DNA of 64,000 nt from UBA877 sp035506155 (GTDB lineage: Bacteria > Chloroflexota > Anaerolineae > Anaerolineales > Villigracilaceae), in the NCBI GenBank assembly GCA_035506155.1, contig DATJPX010000161.1, forward strand, positions 1-64,000, in the 5' to 3' direction. Position 1 is the first letter of the stretch. Every line of letters starts with the position of its first letter. A model generated the notes under the pieces. It searched no databases and was not told the DNA's origin. It saw only the letters and a list, made by a program, of their open reading frames with translations. Position numbers and translations under genes: made by a program. This document shows positions 9,330-17,998 of this stretch, in pieces.

Positions 9330-9474
9330 CTTTCAATCTCCAATCACACATTCTACCAACCTATTTAGGATCGTATATATATTATCTTATCGCAATTCCG
9401 GGCAATCGGGATATCCATCTGTCGGATTGCCCGGCTTTCCACTGAAAAGCATGGGCGGACGTCCACTTGCACAC
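9330..9474. promoter_or_regulatory. Gap with a hairpin and an AT-rich stretch
   Basis: CCGGGCAATC (9398-9407) pairs perfectly with GATTGCCCGG (9425-9434). Next to it is an AT-rich run (9373-9391) that could hold the promoter of the 8886-9329 gene. There is no clear T-run on the minus strand, so attenuator versus terminator is undecided. Confidence 0.45.
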
Positions 9475-10392
9475 TCAGCCAGGTTCAGCAACAGCCGGGG
9501 CCAGCGGCTGGACCGGCGAGGATGCAGAGACCAGGCGCAGATAGGTAGCCGCCCAGGTCGTCCGGAGGAAAGTCTGCAAGATTCCCACGATGACCATATA
9601 GAATGGCATCACAATCAGGTATATCCAGCGCATCGATGAGAACATGTTGCTTGCAGGGTCCTGCACTTGCATTCCGTCCTGGCCCAGTTGCGCCCAGAGC
9701 GGGATGAACATGAGGGCATATAACGGGAGAATTAAAATAAACGAAAACACATACATCCCGACATCCAGGATGACAGCAACCAGGACGATGTTCCAGAAAT
9801 TTTGTCCGAACAGGCCCCAGGCCCGCTTCAAGGCAGCGCCGATCCCCAGGCCGTCGGCGACAACGGCGGCCTTCGCCAGTTCCAGGAATGCTGCTCCGAG
9901 CATGTTGACGGGAAGCAATAAAAAGAATAATGGGATCAGGCAGAGCAGGCCCACTCCCATCGAGGCGATCACAACCAGAAAAGCCAACGCCCACAGCGCC
10001 CCAACGACTAGCAGGAAGGCTCCCCCGAAGATCGCATACAAGCCAATCACCTTCCAAAAATTATCCCTGCTTCCCCGGAACAGATCAACGAAGGTGAACG
10101 TTTCGATCCCTTGGTCGGCCAGGCAGGTTCCTCGCACGATTGTGGTAGCCGCCAGAACTGATGCAAGTGCATAAATCGCCAAGAAGACCACACCAATCCC
10201 CACTACCAGGATGGCTCCATAGAAATTGGGCCACGAATTGTTCAAGGCCGAAAATAGCCGGTCTGGATCGAGAAAAGAGGTTCCCAGGACAACGATCGCG
10301 TAAAACAGAGGAGGGGTTATCCCAATGACCCAAAGGATTTTATGCCTCCAGAATATTTTCCAGCTGGTAGTAAACACCCCTCCAATGTTCAT
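9475..10392 (-). CDS. Integral membrane protein, paralogue of the protein at 7956-8858
   Basis: The 305-residue product has about six membrane helices. It opens with NIGGVFTTSWKIFWRHKILW and ends with RTTWAATYLRLV, mirroring the paralogue two genes downstream. The start at 10392 is chosen for the strong GGAGGAG six bases upstream; a longer in-frame start at 10413 would overlap guaA. The function is unknown; the shared neighbourhood with FHA and PP2C genes hints at an envelope role. Confidence 0.65.
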   Translation of the reverse strand: MNIGGVFTTSWKIFWRHKILWVIGITPPLFYAIVVLGTSFLDPDRLFSALNNSWPNFYGAILVVGIGVVFLAIYALASVLAATTIVRGTCLADQGIETFTFVDLFRGSRDNFWKVIGLYAIFGGAFLLVVGALWALAFLVVIASMGVGLLCLIPLFFLLLPVNMLGAAFLELAKAAVVADGLGIGAALKRAWGLFGQNFWNIVLVAVILDVGMYVFSFILILPLYALMFIPLWAQLGQDGMQVQDPASNMFSSMRWIYLIVMPFYMVIVGILQTFLRTTWAATYLRLVSASSPVQPLAPAVAEPG

Positions 10393-10403
10393 CTCGTCTC
10401 CTC

Positions 10404-11942
10404 CTACTCCCATTCGATCGTCGCGGGCGGCTTGCTGGTAATATCATACACCACCCGGTTGATTCCCTGCACTTCGTTCACGATACGATTCGCCACCTTC
10501 GCCAGCAGGTCGTAGGGCAGGCGCACCCAGTCCGCGGTCATGAAGTCGTCCGTGACGACCGCCCGGACGGCGGCGGCTTCCTGGTAGGTGCGCTCGTCGC
10601 CCATCACGCCCACCGAACGGACCGGAAGGAGGGCGACGAAAGCCTGCGAGGTCTCGGCGCCCTTTCCCATCAACCCGGCCGCCGACAGCTCCTCCAGCAG
10701 GATGGCGTCCGCCGCCCGCAGGCGGGTCACCCGCTCGGGGGTCACCTCGCCCAGGCAGCGCACGGTCAGCCCGGGACCCGGGAAGGGCTGCCGCCAGACC
10801 ATTGCCTCCGGCAGACCCAGGGCCTCGCCGACCGCCCGGACCTCGTCCTTGAACAGGTAGCGCAAAGGCTCGACCAAAACCAGGTCCATCTCCTTCGGCA
10901 GGCCGCCGACGTTGTGGTGCGACTTGATCTTGGCGGCCTTGTTCCGGTCGGGGGCGGCCGACTCGACCACGTCGGGGTAGATCGTCCCCTGGACCAGGAA
11001 TTTCGGTGCGCCGATTTTTTTCGACTCGCGCTCGAAGATGCGAATGAACTTCTCGCCGACGATCTTGCGCTTCTGCTCCGGATCGGCCACCCCCTTCAGG
11101 GCCTCGAAAAATTCGGCGGCGGCGTCCACCGCCACCAGCTCGGCGCCCATCTGCCCGCGGAAGGTCCGTACCACCTGCTCGGGCTCGTCCTTGCGCAGCA
11201 GGCCGGTGTCCACGAAGACCGCCACCAGCTGGTCGCCAACGGCTTGATGGACCAGGGCGGCAGCCACCGACGAATCCACCCCGCCGCTGACCGCCGCCAG
11301 GACGCGCCCATCCCCGACCTGGGCCTTGATCCGGGCCACGCTCTCCTCGATGATCGAGGCCGGGGTCCAGTCGGGCGCACAGTCACAGATGTCGACCGCA
11401 AAGTGTTTGAGCAGCTCGGCCCCATTTGGGGTGTGCCGGACCTCGGGATGGAACTGGACGGCAAAGTATTTGCGCTGGAAATCGCCCATGGCTGCGATCG
11501 GGCTGTTGGCCGATTTCGCCAGGGCGATGAAGCCGGGCGGCAGCCGGGTGATCCGGTCGCCGTGTGACATCCAGACGTCGTGGATGGCGTCCAGCATGGT
11601 GCCGGGGATGAGCGGCTCGATGACCGCCGGCCCGTATTCCCGCTCGGCCGCATGGGCCACCTCACCGCCCAGGGTGTGGGCCAGGAGCTGCATGCCGTAG
11701 CACAGCCCCAGGATCGGCATCCCGGACTCGAGCACGTAAGGCAGCAGGGTCGGGGCGCCCTCGGCGTAGACCGACATAGGCCCGCCGGAGAGGATGAATC
11801 CCTTCGGCTGGAGTGCCATGACCTTTTCGGCCGGGGCGTCCCACGGAAAGAGCTCGCAGTAGACCTGGGCCTCGCGCACCCGCCGGGCGATCAGTTGGGA
11901 ATATTGGGAGCCGAAATCGAGGATGGCAATGGTATTGTGCAT
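10404..11942 (-). CDS. guaA: GMP synthase (glutamine-hydrolysing)
   Basis: This enzyme makes GMP from XMP, ATP and glutamine. The 512-residue protein starts with the class I amidotransferase domain (ILDFGSQYSQLIARRVRE, nucleophile Cys in GLCYGMQ, His-Glu in FHPEVRHT). The ATP pyrophosphatase domain follows with the PP-loop SGGVDSS, then the dimerisation domain ending in SKPPATIEWE. Length and order match the family. I chose the ATG at 11942, where the conserved MHNTIAILDFGSQ begins; a further in-frame ATG at 11990 lies inside the HIT gene. It is the last gene of the xpt-HIT-guaA group. Confidence 0.97.
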   Translation of the reverse strand: MHNTIAILDFGSQYSQLIARRVREAQVYCELFPWDAPAEKVMALQPKGFILSGGPMSVYAEGAPTLLPYVLESGMPILGLCYGMQLLAHTLGGEVAHAAEREYGPAVIEPLIPGTMLDAIHDVWMSHGDRITRLPPGFIALAKSANSPIAAMGDFQRKYFAVQFHPEVRHTPNGAELLKHFAVDICDCAPDWTPASIIEESVARIKAQVGDGRVLAAVSGGVDSSVAAALVHQAVGDQLVAVFVDTGLLRKDEPEQVVRTFRGQMGAELVAVDAAAEFFEALKGVADPEQKRKIVGEKFIRIFERESKKIGAPKFLVQGTIYPDVVESAAPDRNKAAKIKSHHNVGGLPKEMDLVLVEPLRYLFKDEVRAVGEALGLPEAMVWRQPFPGPGLTVRCLGEVTPERVTRLRAADAILLEELSAAGLMGKGAETSQAFVALLPVRSVGVMGDERTYQEAAAVRAVVTDDFMTADWVRLPYDLLAKVANRIVNEVQGINRVVYDITSKPPATIEWE

Positions 11943-11946
11943 GGAT

Positions 11947-12333
11947 TCATTTCTCTGGTAGGGGTGGGACATGCCCCGCCCGTACATCATGGGAGATAAG
12001 GTGGAAATGCAAATGCGGGAATTCCTGGTACTCCCCGGCGTTGACGATCACCCGGTAGCCGGGGAGGTGATATTCCTCCATCAGGCTCTGGACCGTCGCG
12101 ATCAGGTCCGCCAGGAAGGGATCGCCCGGTTCGAGCTCCGCAAAGGAACGGATATCCTTTTTGGGGAGGATGATCACGTGGAACGGATAAGCCGGTTTCG
12201 GGTGGCAAAAAGCCAACAGGGTATCCGTCTCGCGCAGGTGCTTGGCGGGGATGGCAAAACTCATATGGGCAAACATCCAACCGATGAGGAAACGTCCCGG
12301 AGGCGTATTCGCCAGCCGGTAGAACAGGTTCAT
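11947..12333 (-). CDS. HIT-family nucleotide hydrolase/transferase
   Basis: The 128-residue protein has the histidine triad signature HLHFHLIS near its C-terminus, preceded by INAG-type sequence (VNAGEYQEFP). It also has the typical N-terminal FCHPKPAYPFHVIILPKKDI strand pair. HIT proteins hydrolyse AMP-lysine or dinucleotide-type substrates through the central His. Its ATG overlaps the xpt stop (ATGA at 12330-12333), so translational coupling is likely. It lies inside a purine salvage operon, which may indicate a nucleotide substrate, but none can be named. Confidence 0.85.
   Translation of the reverse strand: MNLFYRLANTPPGRFLIGWMFAHMSFAIPAKHLRETDTLLAFCHPKPAYPFHVIILPKKDIRSFAELEPGDPFLADLIATVQSLMEEYHLPGYRVIVNAGEYQEFPHLHFHLISHDVRAGHVPPLPEK
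11962..11981. repeat. Degenerate 20-bp palindrome at the HIT-guaA junction
   Basis: The sequence GGGTGGGACATGCCCCGCCC has near-complementary arms around CATG and is flanked by GTAG and GTAC. It resembles the palindromes at 16928, 55449 and 58662, but its arms are G-only rather than GCGC, so membership is tentative. It lies in the last codons of the HIT gene, 20 bp before the guaA start. Confidence 0.4.
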
Positions 12334-12908
12334 CCACACTCGCCGAACTGGACCTGGCCTTTGTCCATGGATGTGATGCACACCAGCGACTGGACCGGGA
12401 TGCCGAGTGGACGGAGCATCTCGCGCCCGCCCTCGAAAGTCTTTTCGATCAGCGTCCCCACCCCGACCACCGTCGCCCCGGCCGTCTGGGCGAGGCGGAC
12501 CAGGCCCATGATGGTGGCCCCGGAGGCCAGGAAGTCGTCGATGATCAGGATCTTCTCGTGGCCGGCCAGGTACTCAGGCGAGATGATCAGCTCGACCATG
12601 CGCCCCTTGGTGTGGGAGGGGGCCAGGGTCAGGAAGACCTGGTCGGGCATGGTGATCGGCTTGGTCTTGCGCGCATAGACCACCGGGAGGTTCAGGTAGC
12701 GGGCCGTCGTCAGGGCCGGGGCGATGCCTGAGATCTCCGCCGTCAGCACCTTGGTGGCGCCGACATTCGCAAACCGGCTGGCCAGTTCCTTGCCGCAGGC
12801 GTCCATCAGGGCCGGGTCGACCTGATGGTTGATGAAACCGTCCACTTTGAGGATACCGTTGCCGAGATTCTTGCCATCCTGGCGAATTCGTTCGAGCAGT
12901 TCGTTCAC
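12330..12908 (-). CDS. xpt: Xanthine phosphoribosyltransferase
   Basis: This enzyme converts xanthine and PRPP to XMP, which guaA two genes downstream turns into GMP. The 192-residue length and sequence follow the Bacillus-type Xpt throughout: LKVDGFINHQVDP near the N-terminus, the SGIAPAL base-site segment, YARK, the PRPP-binding motif ILIIDDFLASG, and VGTLIEKTFEGGRE. The start is a GTG with GGAGG seven bases upstream. No purine riboswitch consensus was found ahead of it. Confidence 0.95.
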   Translation of the reverse strand: MNELLERIRQDGKNLGNGILKVDGFINHQVDPALMDACGKELASRFANVGATKVLTAEISGIAPALTTARYLNLPVVYARKTKPITMPDQVFLTLAPSHTKGRMVELIISPEYLAGHEKILIIDDFLASGATIMGLVRLAQTAGATVVGVGTLIEKTFEGGREMLRPLGIPVQSLVCITSMDKGQVQFGECG

Positions 12909-13044
12909 AAAATGCCTCCAAATTAAAAAGGTCTAGACAGAGGTCATTTTACAACGAGGCGGACGAACCCGCCAGTGCCAGGTCTTCGGCGGAATCCCCT
13001 GACCGCCTCCACCATCCTTCCTACACAGCCTGCAGGCGTGGATG

Positions 13045-13053
13045 TGTTAGAAT
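13045..13053 (+). promoter_or_regulatory. Extended -10 promoter for maf, probably leaderless
   Basis: TGTTAGAAT (TGn plus TAGAAT) ends seven bases before the GTG start of maf. A transcript starting at the usual distance would begin at or next to the start codon, and no Shine-Dalgarno is present. The -35 is not recognisable. Confidence 0.45.
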
Positions 13054-13060
13054 CCTGCCC

Positions 13061-13729
13061 GTGACCAAACCCTTACTGGTACTTGCCTCGAATTCCCCCC
13101 GGCGGCGGGAGCTGTTGGCCCTGGGCGGCTGGATGTTCCACGTCCGCCCGGCGGATGTGGACGAGAGCCAGATCCCCGGGGAACCGCCGGGAACGTATGT
13201 GCTGCGCCTGGCCGAGAGCAAGGCGCGTGCATGTGCCGCCGCCGCCCACGAGGACCTGACCATCCTGGCGGCCGACACCGCCGTGGTGGACGGCGAGTCC
13301 ATCCTGGGCAAGCCCAGGGACATGGCCGAAGCAGTGGAAATGCTCCACCGCCTGCGCGGCCGGACCCACCAGGTCTATACCGGGATTGCCGTGCTGAAGA
13401 TGTCGGATGGGAACCTGGTCACGGACCTCTGCGTCACGGAAGTACCCATGCGGAACTACGCCGACGCGGAGGTGGACGTCTACGTCGCCACGGGGGATCC
13501 GCTCGACAAAGCCGGCGCTTACGCCATCCAGCACGAGCGTTTCCACCCGGTCGAAGCCCTGGCCGGCTGCTACGCCAGCGTAATGGGCTTACCGCTCTGT
13601 CACCTGGCCCGCAGCCTGCGCAAACTGAACATCCCCTCGCGGACCGACCTGCCAGCCGAATGCCAGTCCGCCCTGCACTACACCTGTCCCATTTCCCCGG
13701 CCGTCTTGCGCGGGGAGACCGTCGGCTGA
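13061..13729 (+). CDS. maf: Maf-type nucleoside triphosphate pyrophosphatase
   Basis: Maf proteins hydrolyse non-canonical or modified NTPs to NMPs. The 222-residue product begins with the signature LVLASNSPRRRELL and continues with ESKARA, ILAADTAVV (catalytic Asp), GKPRD and the DKAGAYAIQ block with its Lys. A tail of about 30 residues extends past the usual end. The start codon is GTG. It heads a plus-strand group running to 20.2 kb. Confidence 0.92.
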   Translation: MTKPLLVLASNSPRRRELLALGGWMFHVRPADVDESQIPGEPPGTYVLRLAESKARACAAAAHEDLTILAADTAVVDGESILGKPRDMAEAVEMLHRLRGRTHQVYTGIAVLKMSDGNLVTDLCVTEVPMRNYADAEVDVYVATGDPLDKAGAYAIQHERFHPVEALAGCYASVMGLPLCHLARSLRKLNIPSRTDLPAECQSALHYTCPISPAVLRGETVG

Positions 13730-13743
13730 TAGAAAGGTAATTT

Positions 13744-15981
13744 ATGAAACCCTTCCGCTGGATCGTCCTGATTCTGGTGCTGGTTCTGGCGACGGTCGCC
13801 GCCTGCGGGCGGATAGCCGGTCCCGGGACCTCCAGTCTCCCGACTTCACCCATCCACATTACTCCTGCACCGAGCGCTGAGGCCGCCCTGCGTTCGTACC
13901 TGGATGCCATGCTGGTGGAGGACTATCCCACCATGTACGGGATGCTGGCCCAGGCCAGCCAGGCCGCCATCAGCCAGAAGGATTTTGCCAGCCGCTATAC
14001 CGACGCTCTGAACGCCATGAGCGTCAGCAAGATGGAGTACGGCGTCCGCTCGCTGCTGACCAACCCGCAGTCCGCTCAGATCGCTTTCAACCTAACCTAT
14101 CACACCGTTCTCTTCGGCGACATCCAGCGGGACATGAACGCCAACATGGTGCTGGAGAATGGCGACTGGCGCATCCAGTGGGACGACAGCCTGATCCTGC
14201 CGGAACTGGCGGGAGGAAAGCACCTGGTCGCCAACCACACCAGCCCGGCCCGAGGCGACATCTACGACCGCAACGGCAACGCCATCGCCACCCAGGCAGA
14301 CATCGACTCGATCGGCCTGGTCTCCGGGGCCGTCTCGGGCGATACCAGTTCCGCCCTCTACAACCTGATCGGGCGGCTGACCGGCGTCAGCCCGTTGACG
14401 ATCCGGACCAGCTACGAAAACTACGCCAACCCGGGCTTGTATATCCCGGTCGGGGAAGCCTCGGTGGATGACGTCAACAAATCGGGCATTGCCAATTTCG
14501 CCGGCGTCCAGTTGAACCCTTACAACTCGCGCTTCTACAAACCCAATGTGGCCCCGCACGCCGTCGGGTACACCCTGTTCATCTCGCAGGATAACATCAA
14601 CTCCTACCGCCGTCAGGGGTACAGCGGGGCGGAGCGCGTCGGCGTGGAAGGGATCGAGAAATGGGGCGAGAGCTACCTGCACGGACGCGACGCCGCCACC
14701 CTTTACGTCGCTGCCAAGGACGGGACGCTCGAGACGGCCCTGGCGCAGGTGGATTCGCAGCCGGCCGATTCGATCTACCTGACCATCGACGGCGACCTGC
14801 AGGCCCAGGCCCAGGCCGCCATGGACGGGCTCCCGGGCGCCATCGTCGTCATGGAGATGAGCACCGGTCGTGTCCTGGCAATGGTCTCCTCCCCGGCTTA
14901 CGACCCGAACCTGTACGATACGGCCAATTACAACCGGCGCTGGAGCCTCGACAGCATGCTCAACGACCCGGCCCAACCGACTTTCAACCGGGCCAGTCAG
15001 GGACAGTACCCGCTTGGCTCGGTCTTCAAGACCATTACCATGGCCACCGCACTGGACAGCGGCGTTTTCACCGCCGACAGCACCTGGGATTGCCAGTATA
15101 CCTACACCGAGCTCGTCTCCAGCGGAGGCCCGACCCTGTATGACTGGACCTGGGCCGACTGCCAAAAATGGAAGACCGACCATAACACCGATACCTGTCC
15201 GCCCTGGCCGCCCAGCGGTATGCTGACCCTCCCGCAAGGCCTGATGCGTTCCTGCGATCCCTGGTTCTATCACATCGGTTACACCCTCTGGAGCCAGCAA
15301 AAAGGGAACCTGATCTCCGACATGGCCCGCGCCTTCGGTCTTGGGAAGGCCACCGGCATCGGCCAGGTGGCCGAAGCGGAGGGCTTCATCCCGGCCGCCC
15401 CGACCGACGGAACCGACGCCACCAGCATCGCCATCGGACAGGGCAAGATCCAGGTCACACCTCTGCAGGTGGCTGCCTTCATCGCCGCCATCGGGAACGG
15501 CGGCACGCTCTATCGCCCACAGCTGGTGGATAAGATCCAGCCGGTCACCGGCGACCCAATCGACGTCTTCAAACCCCAGGCGAACGGCACCCTGCCCATC
15601 TCCCAGGAAAACCTGGCCCTCATCCAGAATGCAATGCGCAGCGTCGTCGAAGACCCGAAGGGAACGGCGTATTCCCGCTTCGTCGGGTTCAGCATCCCCG
15701 TGGCCGCCAAGACCGGCACCGCCGAGAGTGGCTCCACCGACCCGCATGCCTGGTTCGCCGGCTACAGCATGGAGAATAATCCCGACAAGCCCGACATCGC
15801 CGTGGCAGTGCTCGTCAACAACGGCGGTGAAGGCGCAATCTGGGCGGCTCCGGTCTTCCGGCGCGTCATGGAGATCTATTTCAACGGGCATGGCCAGACC
15901 GTCTACCCGTGGGAATCCACCTTCGGTGTGATCAACCCGGATTACGGCGCCCCCCAGCCGACTCCCACCCCCACGCCGTAG
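13744..15981 (+). CDS. Penicillin-binding protein 2-like D,D-transpeptidase with an NTF2-like N-terminal domain
   Basis: This 745-residue class B PBP cross-links peptidoglycan outside the membrane. It begins with a lipobox-like segment (LATVAAC, Cys21), then an NTF2-like domain (about 40-150), a PBP dimerisation domain (RGDIYDRNGNAIAT at about 168), and the transpeptidase domain. Active-site motifs are S426-V-F-K429, S503-C-D505 in the SxN position, and K656-T-G658. The N-terminal NTF2-like domain recalls MecA-type PBPs. It ends in a Pro/Thr-rich tail. It starts 14 bp after maf with AAAGG upstream. Confidence 0.9.
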   Translation: MKPFRWIVLILVLVLATVAACGRIAGPGTSSLPTSPIHITPAPSAEAALRSYLDAMLVEDYPTMYGMLAQASQAAISQKDFASRYTDALNAMSVSKMEYGVRSLLTNPQSAQIAFNLTYHTVLFGDIQRDMNANMVLENGDWRIQWDDSLILPELAGGKHLVANHTSPARGDIYDRNGNAIATQADIDSIGLVSGAVSGDTSSALYNLIGRLTGVSPLTIRTSYENYANPGLYIPVGEASVDDVNKSGIANFAGVQLNPYNSRFYKPNVAPHAVGYTLFISQDNINSYRRQGYSGAERVGVEGIEKWGESYLHGRDAATLYVAAKDGTLETALAQVDSQPADSIYLTIDGDLQAQAQAAMDGLPGAIVVMEMSTGRVLAMVSSPAYDPNLYDTANYNRRWSLDSMLNDPAQPTFNRASQGQYPLGSVFKTITMATALDSGVFTADSTWDCQYTYTELVSSGGPTLYDWTWADCQKWKTDHNTDTCPPWPPSGMLTLPQGLMRSCDPWFYHIGYTLWSQQKGNLISDMARAFGLGKATGIGQVAEAEGFIPAAPTDGTDATSIAIGQGKIQVTPLQVAAFIAAIGNGGTLYRPQLVDKIQPVTGDPIDVFKPQANGTLPISQENLALIQNAMRSVVEDPKGTAYSRFVGFSIPVAAKTGTAESGSTDPHAWFAGYSMENNPDKPDIAVAVLVNNGGEGAIWAAPVFRRVMEIYFNGHGQTVYPWESTFGVINPDYGAPQPTPTPTP

Positions 15982-16011
15982 AGGTGGGCCGCACCTGGAA
16001 CCGAAAAGCTC

Positions 16012-16923
16012 GTGACACCTGAGACCCGGCCCGGCCTGATCGTCCGCTCCCAATCTGGCTTCTTCACAGTCGAGACCGGCGGGCAGGTGCTCACTTGCCA
16101 CCTGCGCGGGCGTCTCAAGCAAGGCAGGCACGTCGGCGACATTGCCGCGGTCGGGGACCGCGTGCGGGTCTCGCTCCAGTCCGATGGGACCGGGATGATC
16201 GAGGCGGTCGAGCCTCGGTCCCGCTCCCTGGTCCGGCTGGATCCCCGTCCGCAGGGCGTGTACCAGCAGGTCATCCTGGCCAACCCGGACCAGGCGGTCT
16301 TCGTTTTCGCCTGCGCCCATCCGCTCCCCCGCCTGCGCATGCTGGACCGGTTCCTGGTCATTTCCGAGAGGCAAAAGCTGCCGGCCCTGATCGTCGCGAA
16401 CAAGATCGACCTGGTCGAGCGAGCGAAGGCAGAGGAGTTGTTCGGTTTCTATCCCTCCATCGGCTACCCGGTCATCTACGCCTGCGCCAACACCGGCCAG
16501 GGAGTGGACGAGTTGCGCCAGCGCCTGACCGGCAAAGTCTCGGCCCTGGCAGGCCCCAGCGGGGTGGGCAAATCCAGCCTGCTGAACTCCGTCCAGCCCG
16601 GGCTGGGACTGGCGGTGCGGGAGATCAGCCAGGCTTTCCAGAAGGGCCGCCACACCACCACCGTCCGACAGCTTTTTCCCCTGGACGGCGGCGGGTACGT
16701 GGCCGATACGCCCGGGATGCGCTCGCTGGCCATCTGGGACACCGAGCCAGAGGAGCTGGACGGCTATTTCCCCGAGCTTGCGCCGCTGGTGGCCCACTGC
16801 CAGTTCAGCGACTGCAACCACAAGACCGAACCGGGCTGCGCCGTGCGGGCAGCCGTGGATGCAGGCACGGTCCATCCTCAGCGCTACGAATCCTACCTCC
16901 GGCTGCGCGCCGGGGAGGAGTAG
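16012..16923 (+). CDS. rsgA: Ribosome small-subunit-dependent GTPase A
   Basis: RsgA is a circularly permuted GTPase that checks late 30S assembly. The 303 residues show an N-terminal OB fold, then G4 (ANKIDLV), G1 (GPSGVGKSSLLN), the G2 region (GRHTTT) and G3 (DTPGMR). The C-terminal zinc-binding set is C-x5-C-x-H-x5-C (CQFSDCNHKTEPGC). The start is GTG at 16012. A 20-bp palindrome separates it from holB. Confidence 0.95.
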   Translation: MTPETRPGLIVRSQSGFFTVETGGQVLTCHLRGRLKQGRHVGDIAAVGDRVRVSLQSDGTGMIEAVEPRSRSLVRLDPRPQGVYQQVILANPDQAVFVFACAHPLPRLRMLDRFLVISERQKLPALIVANKIDLVERAKAEELFGFYPSIGYPVIYACANTGQGVDELRQRLTGKVSALAGPSGVGKSSLLNSVQPGLGLAVREISQAFQKGRHTTTVRQLFPLDGGGYVADTPGMRSLAIWDTEPEELDGYFPELAPLVAHCQFSDCNHKTEPGCAVRAAVDAGTVHPQRYESYLRLRAGEE

Positions 16924-16927
16924 TACG

Positions 16928-16947
16928 GGGCACAACATGTTGTGCCC
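16928..16947. repeat. Perfect 20-bp palindrome between rsgA and holB
   Basis: GGGCACAACATGTTGTGCCC is its own reverse complement and lies four bases past the rsgA stop and 21 bases before the holB ATG. Related 20-mers occur at 55449-55468 and 58662-58681, always at junctions of co-directional genes and framed by GTA on the left. Confidence 0.75.
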
Positions 16948-16968
16948 ACACCACATACCACCAAACTT

Positions 16969-17970
16969 ATGGAAAATAACTGGAACCTTCTCGGACAGGA
17001 ATGGGCGGTCGAGATGCTCAAACAGCATCTCAGCCGGGATTCCGTCCGCCACGCCTATCTTTTTACCGGTCCTCCCGGGCTGGGCCGCCGGACCCTGGCG
17101 CTGCGCTTCGCCCAGGCCTTGAACTGTCCCCAGCCGGCCGGGCCAGCCGAACCGTGCGGCAAGTGCAAGACCTGCCAGCAGATCGAGCGGATGCAATACG
17201 CCGACCTGACGGTCATCCAGGCTGAAAAGGAAGGCGGGACCCTGAAGGTGGAGCAGATCCGCAACGTCCGCCAGAGCCTGTCGCTCAAGCCCTACCAGGG
17301 CAAATACCGGGTGGCGCTTTTCCTGCGCTTCCAGGAGGCCAATCCGAACGCTGCGAATGCCTTGCTCAAAACGCTCGAGGAAGCGCCGGCCCACGTCATC
17401 CTGTTGCTGACCGCCGATACGGCCGAACAACTCTTGCCCACGATTACATCGCGTTGCGAGATCTTGCGCCTCAGGCCGCTGGCAGTGGATGCAGTCGAGT
17501 CTTACCTCAAGGAACACGGCACCGACGAGGCGACTGCCCGCCTGCTGGCCCACATCTCGGGCGGCCGGCCCGGCTACGCCCTGCGCCTGCTCCAGGACCG
17601 GGACGCCCTGGAGTTCCGCTCCACCCGCCTGGATGACCTGCAAAAGCTGCTCAAAGCATCCCGGAGGGAGCGCTTCGCCTACGCCGAAAAACTGACCGAC
17701 CGGAGGAACGAAGCCCGGGAGCGATTCCGTGAAACCCAGTTGGTCTGGCTGGCCTACTGGCGGGACGTGCTCCTGCGCGCCGCCGGCTCGGATGCGCCGC
17801 TCACCAACGTCGACCGCTCGGCCGAGGTCGAAAGCCTTTCAGGCCGGCTGTCGCTGGCGGAAGCCCGCCGGCTGGTCAGCGAGGCCGAAGAGTCCGTCGA
17901 AAAACTCGATAAAAATGTGAACGCCCGCCTGCTGGCCGAAGTCCTTTTGCTGGATTGGCCGCACGCCTGA
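16969..17970 (+). CDS. holB: DNA polymerase III delta' subunit
   Basis: This clamp-loader subunit of 333 residues has a RecA-like AAA+ domain. Its Walker A is degenerate (GPPGLGRRT, Lys replaced by Arg), as in delta' subunits that do not hydrolyse ATP. A zinc module (CGKCKTCQQIE preceded by a Cys in ALNCPQ), FQEANPNAANALLKTLEEAP (box VI) and SRC sensor 1 follow. The start at 16969 (MENNWNLLGQEWA) is preferred because the in-frame ATG at 16942 lies at the edge of the palindrome and encodes non-conserved residues. Confidence 0.9.
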   Translation: MENNWNLLGQEWAVEMLKQHLSRDSVRHAYLFTGPPGLGRRTLALRFAQALNCPQPAGPAEPCGKCKTCQQIERMQYADLTVIQAEKEGGTLKVEQIRNVRQSLSLKPYQGKYRVALFLRFQEANPNAANALLKTLEEAPAHVILLLTADTAEQLLPTITSRCEILRLRPLAVDAVESYLKEHGTDEATARLLAHISGGRPGYALRLLQDRDALEFRSTRLDDLQKLLKASRRERFAYAEKLTDRRNEARERFRETQLVWLAYWRDVLLRAAGSDAPLTNVDRSAEVESLSGRLSLAEARRLVSEAEESVEKLDKNVNARLLAEVLLLDWPHA

Positions 17971-17998
17971 CCTGCCTGGTAACCGACCGGAGAAGGAT

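Noticed and set aside
12174..12187. A third parS site (TGATCACGTGGAAC)
   Set aside because: Three mismatches lie in one half of the 14-bp core, and the CACGTG falls in the coding sequence of the HIT gene.
12909..13044. Purine riboswitch upstream of xpt
   Set aside because: None of the conserved purine-aptamer core sequences could be found, and there is no terminator or anti-terminator pair.
14092..17643. A 1183-codon open frame on the minus strand
   Set aside because: It is antisense to the PBP2-like gene, rsgA and holB, all with clear motifs. High G+C keeps the opposite frame open, and its translation is rich in Gly/Gln/Asp/Arg with no recognisable motif.
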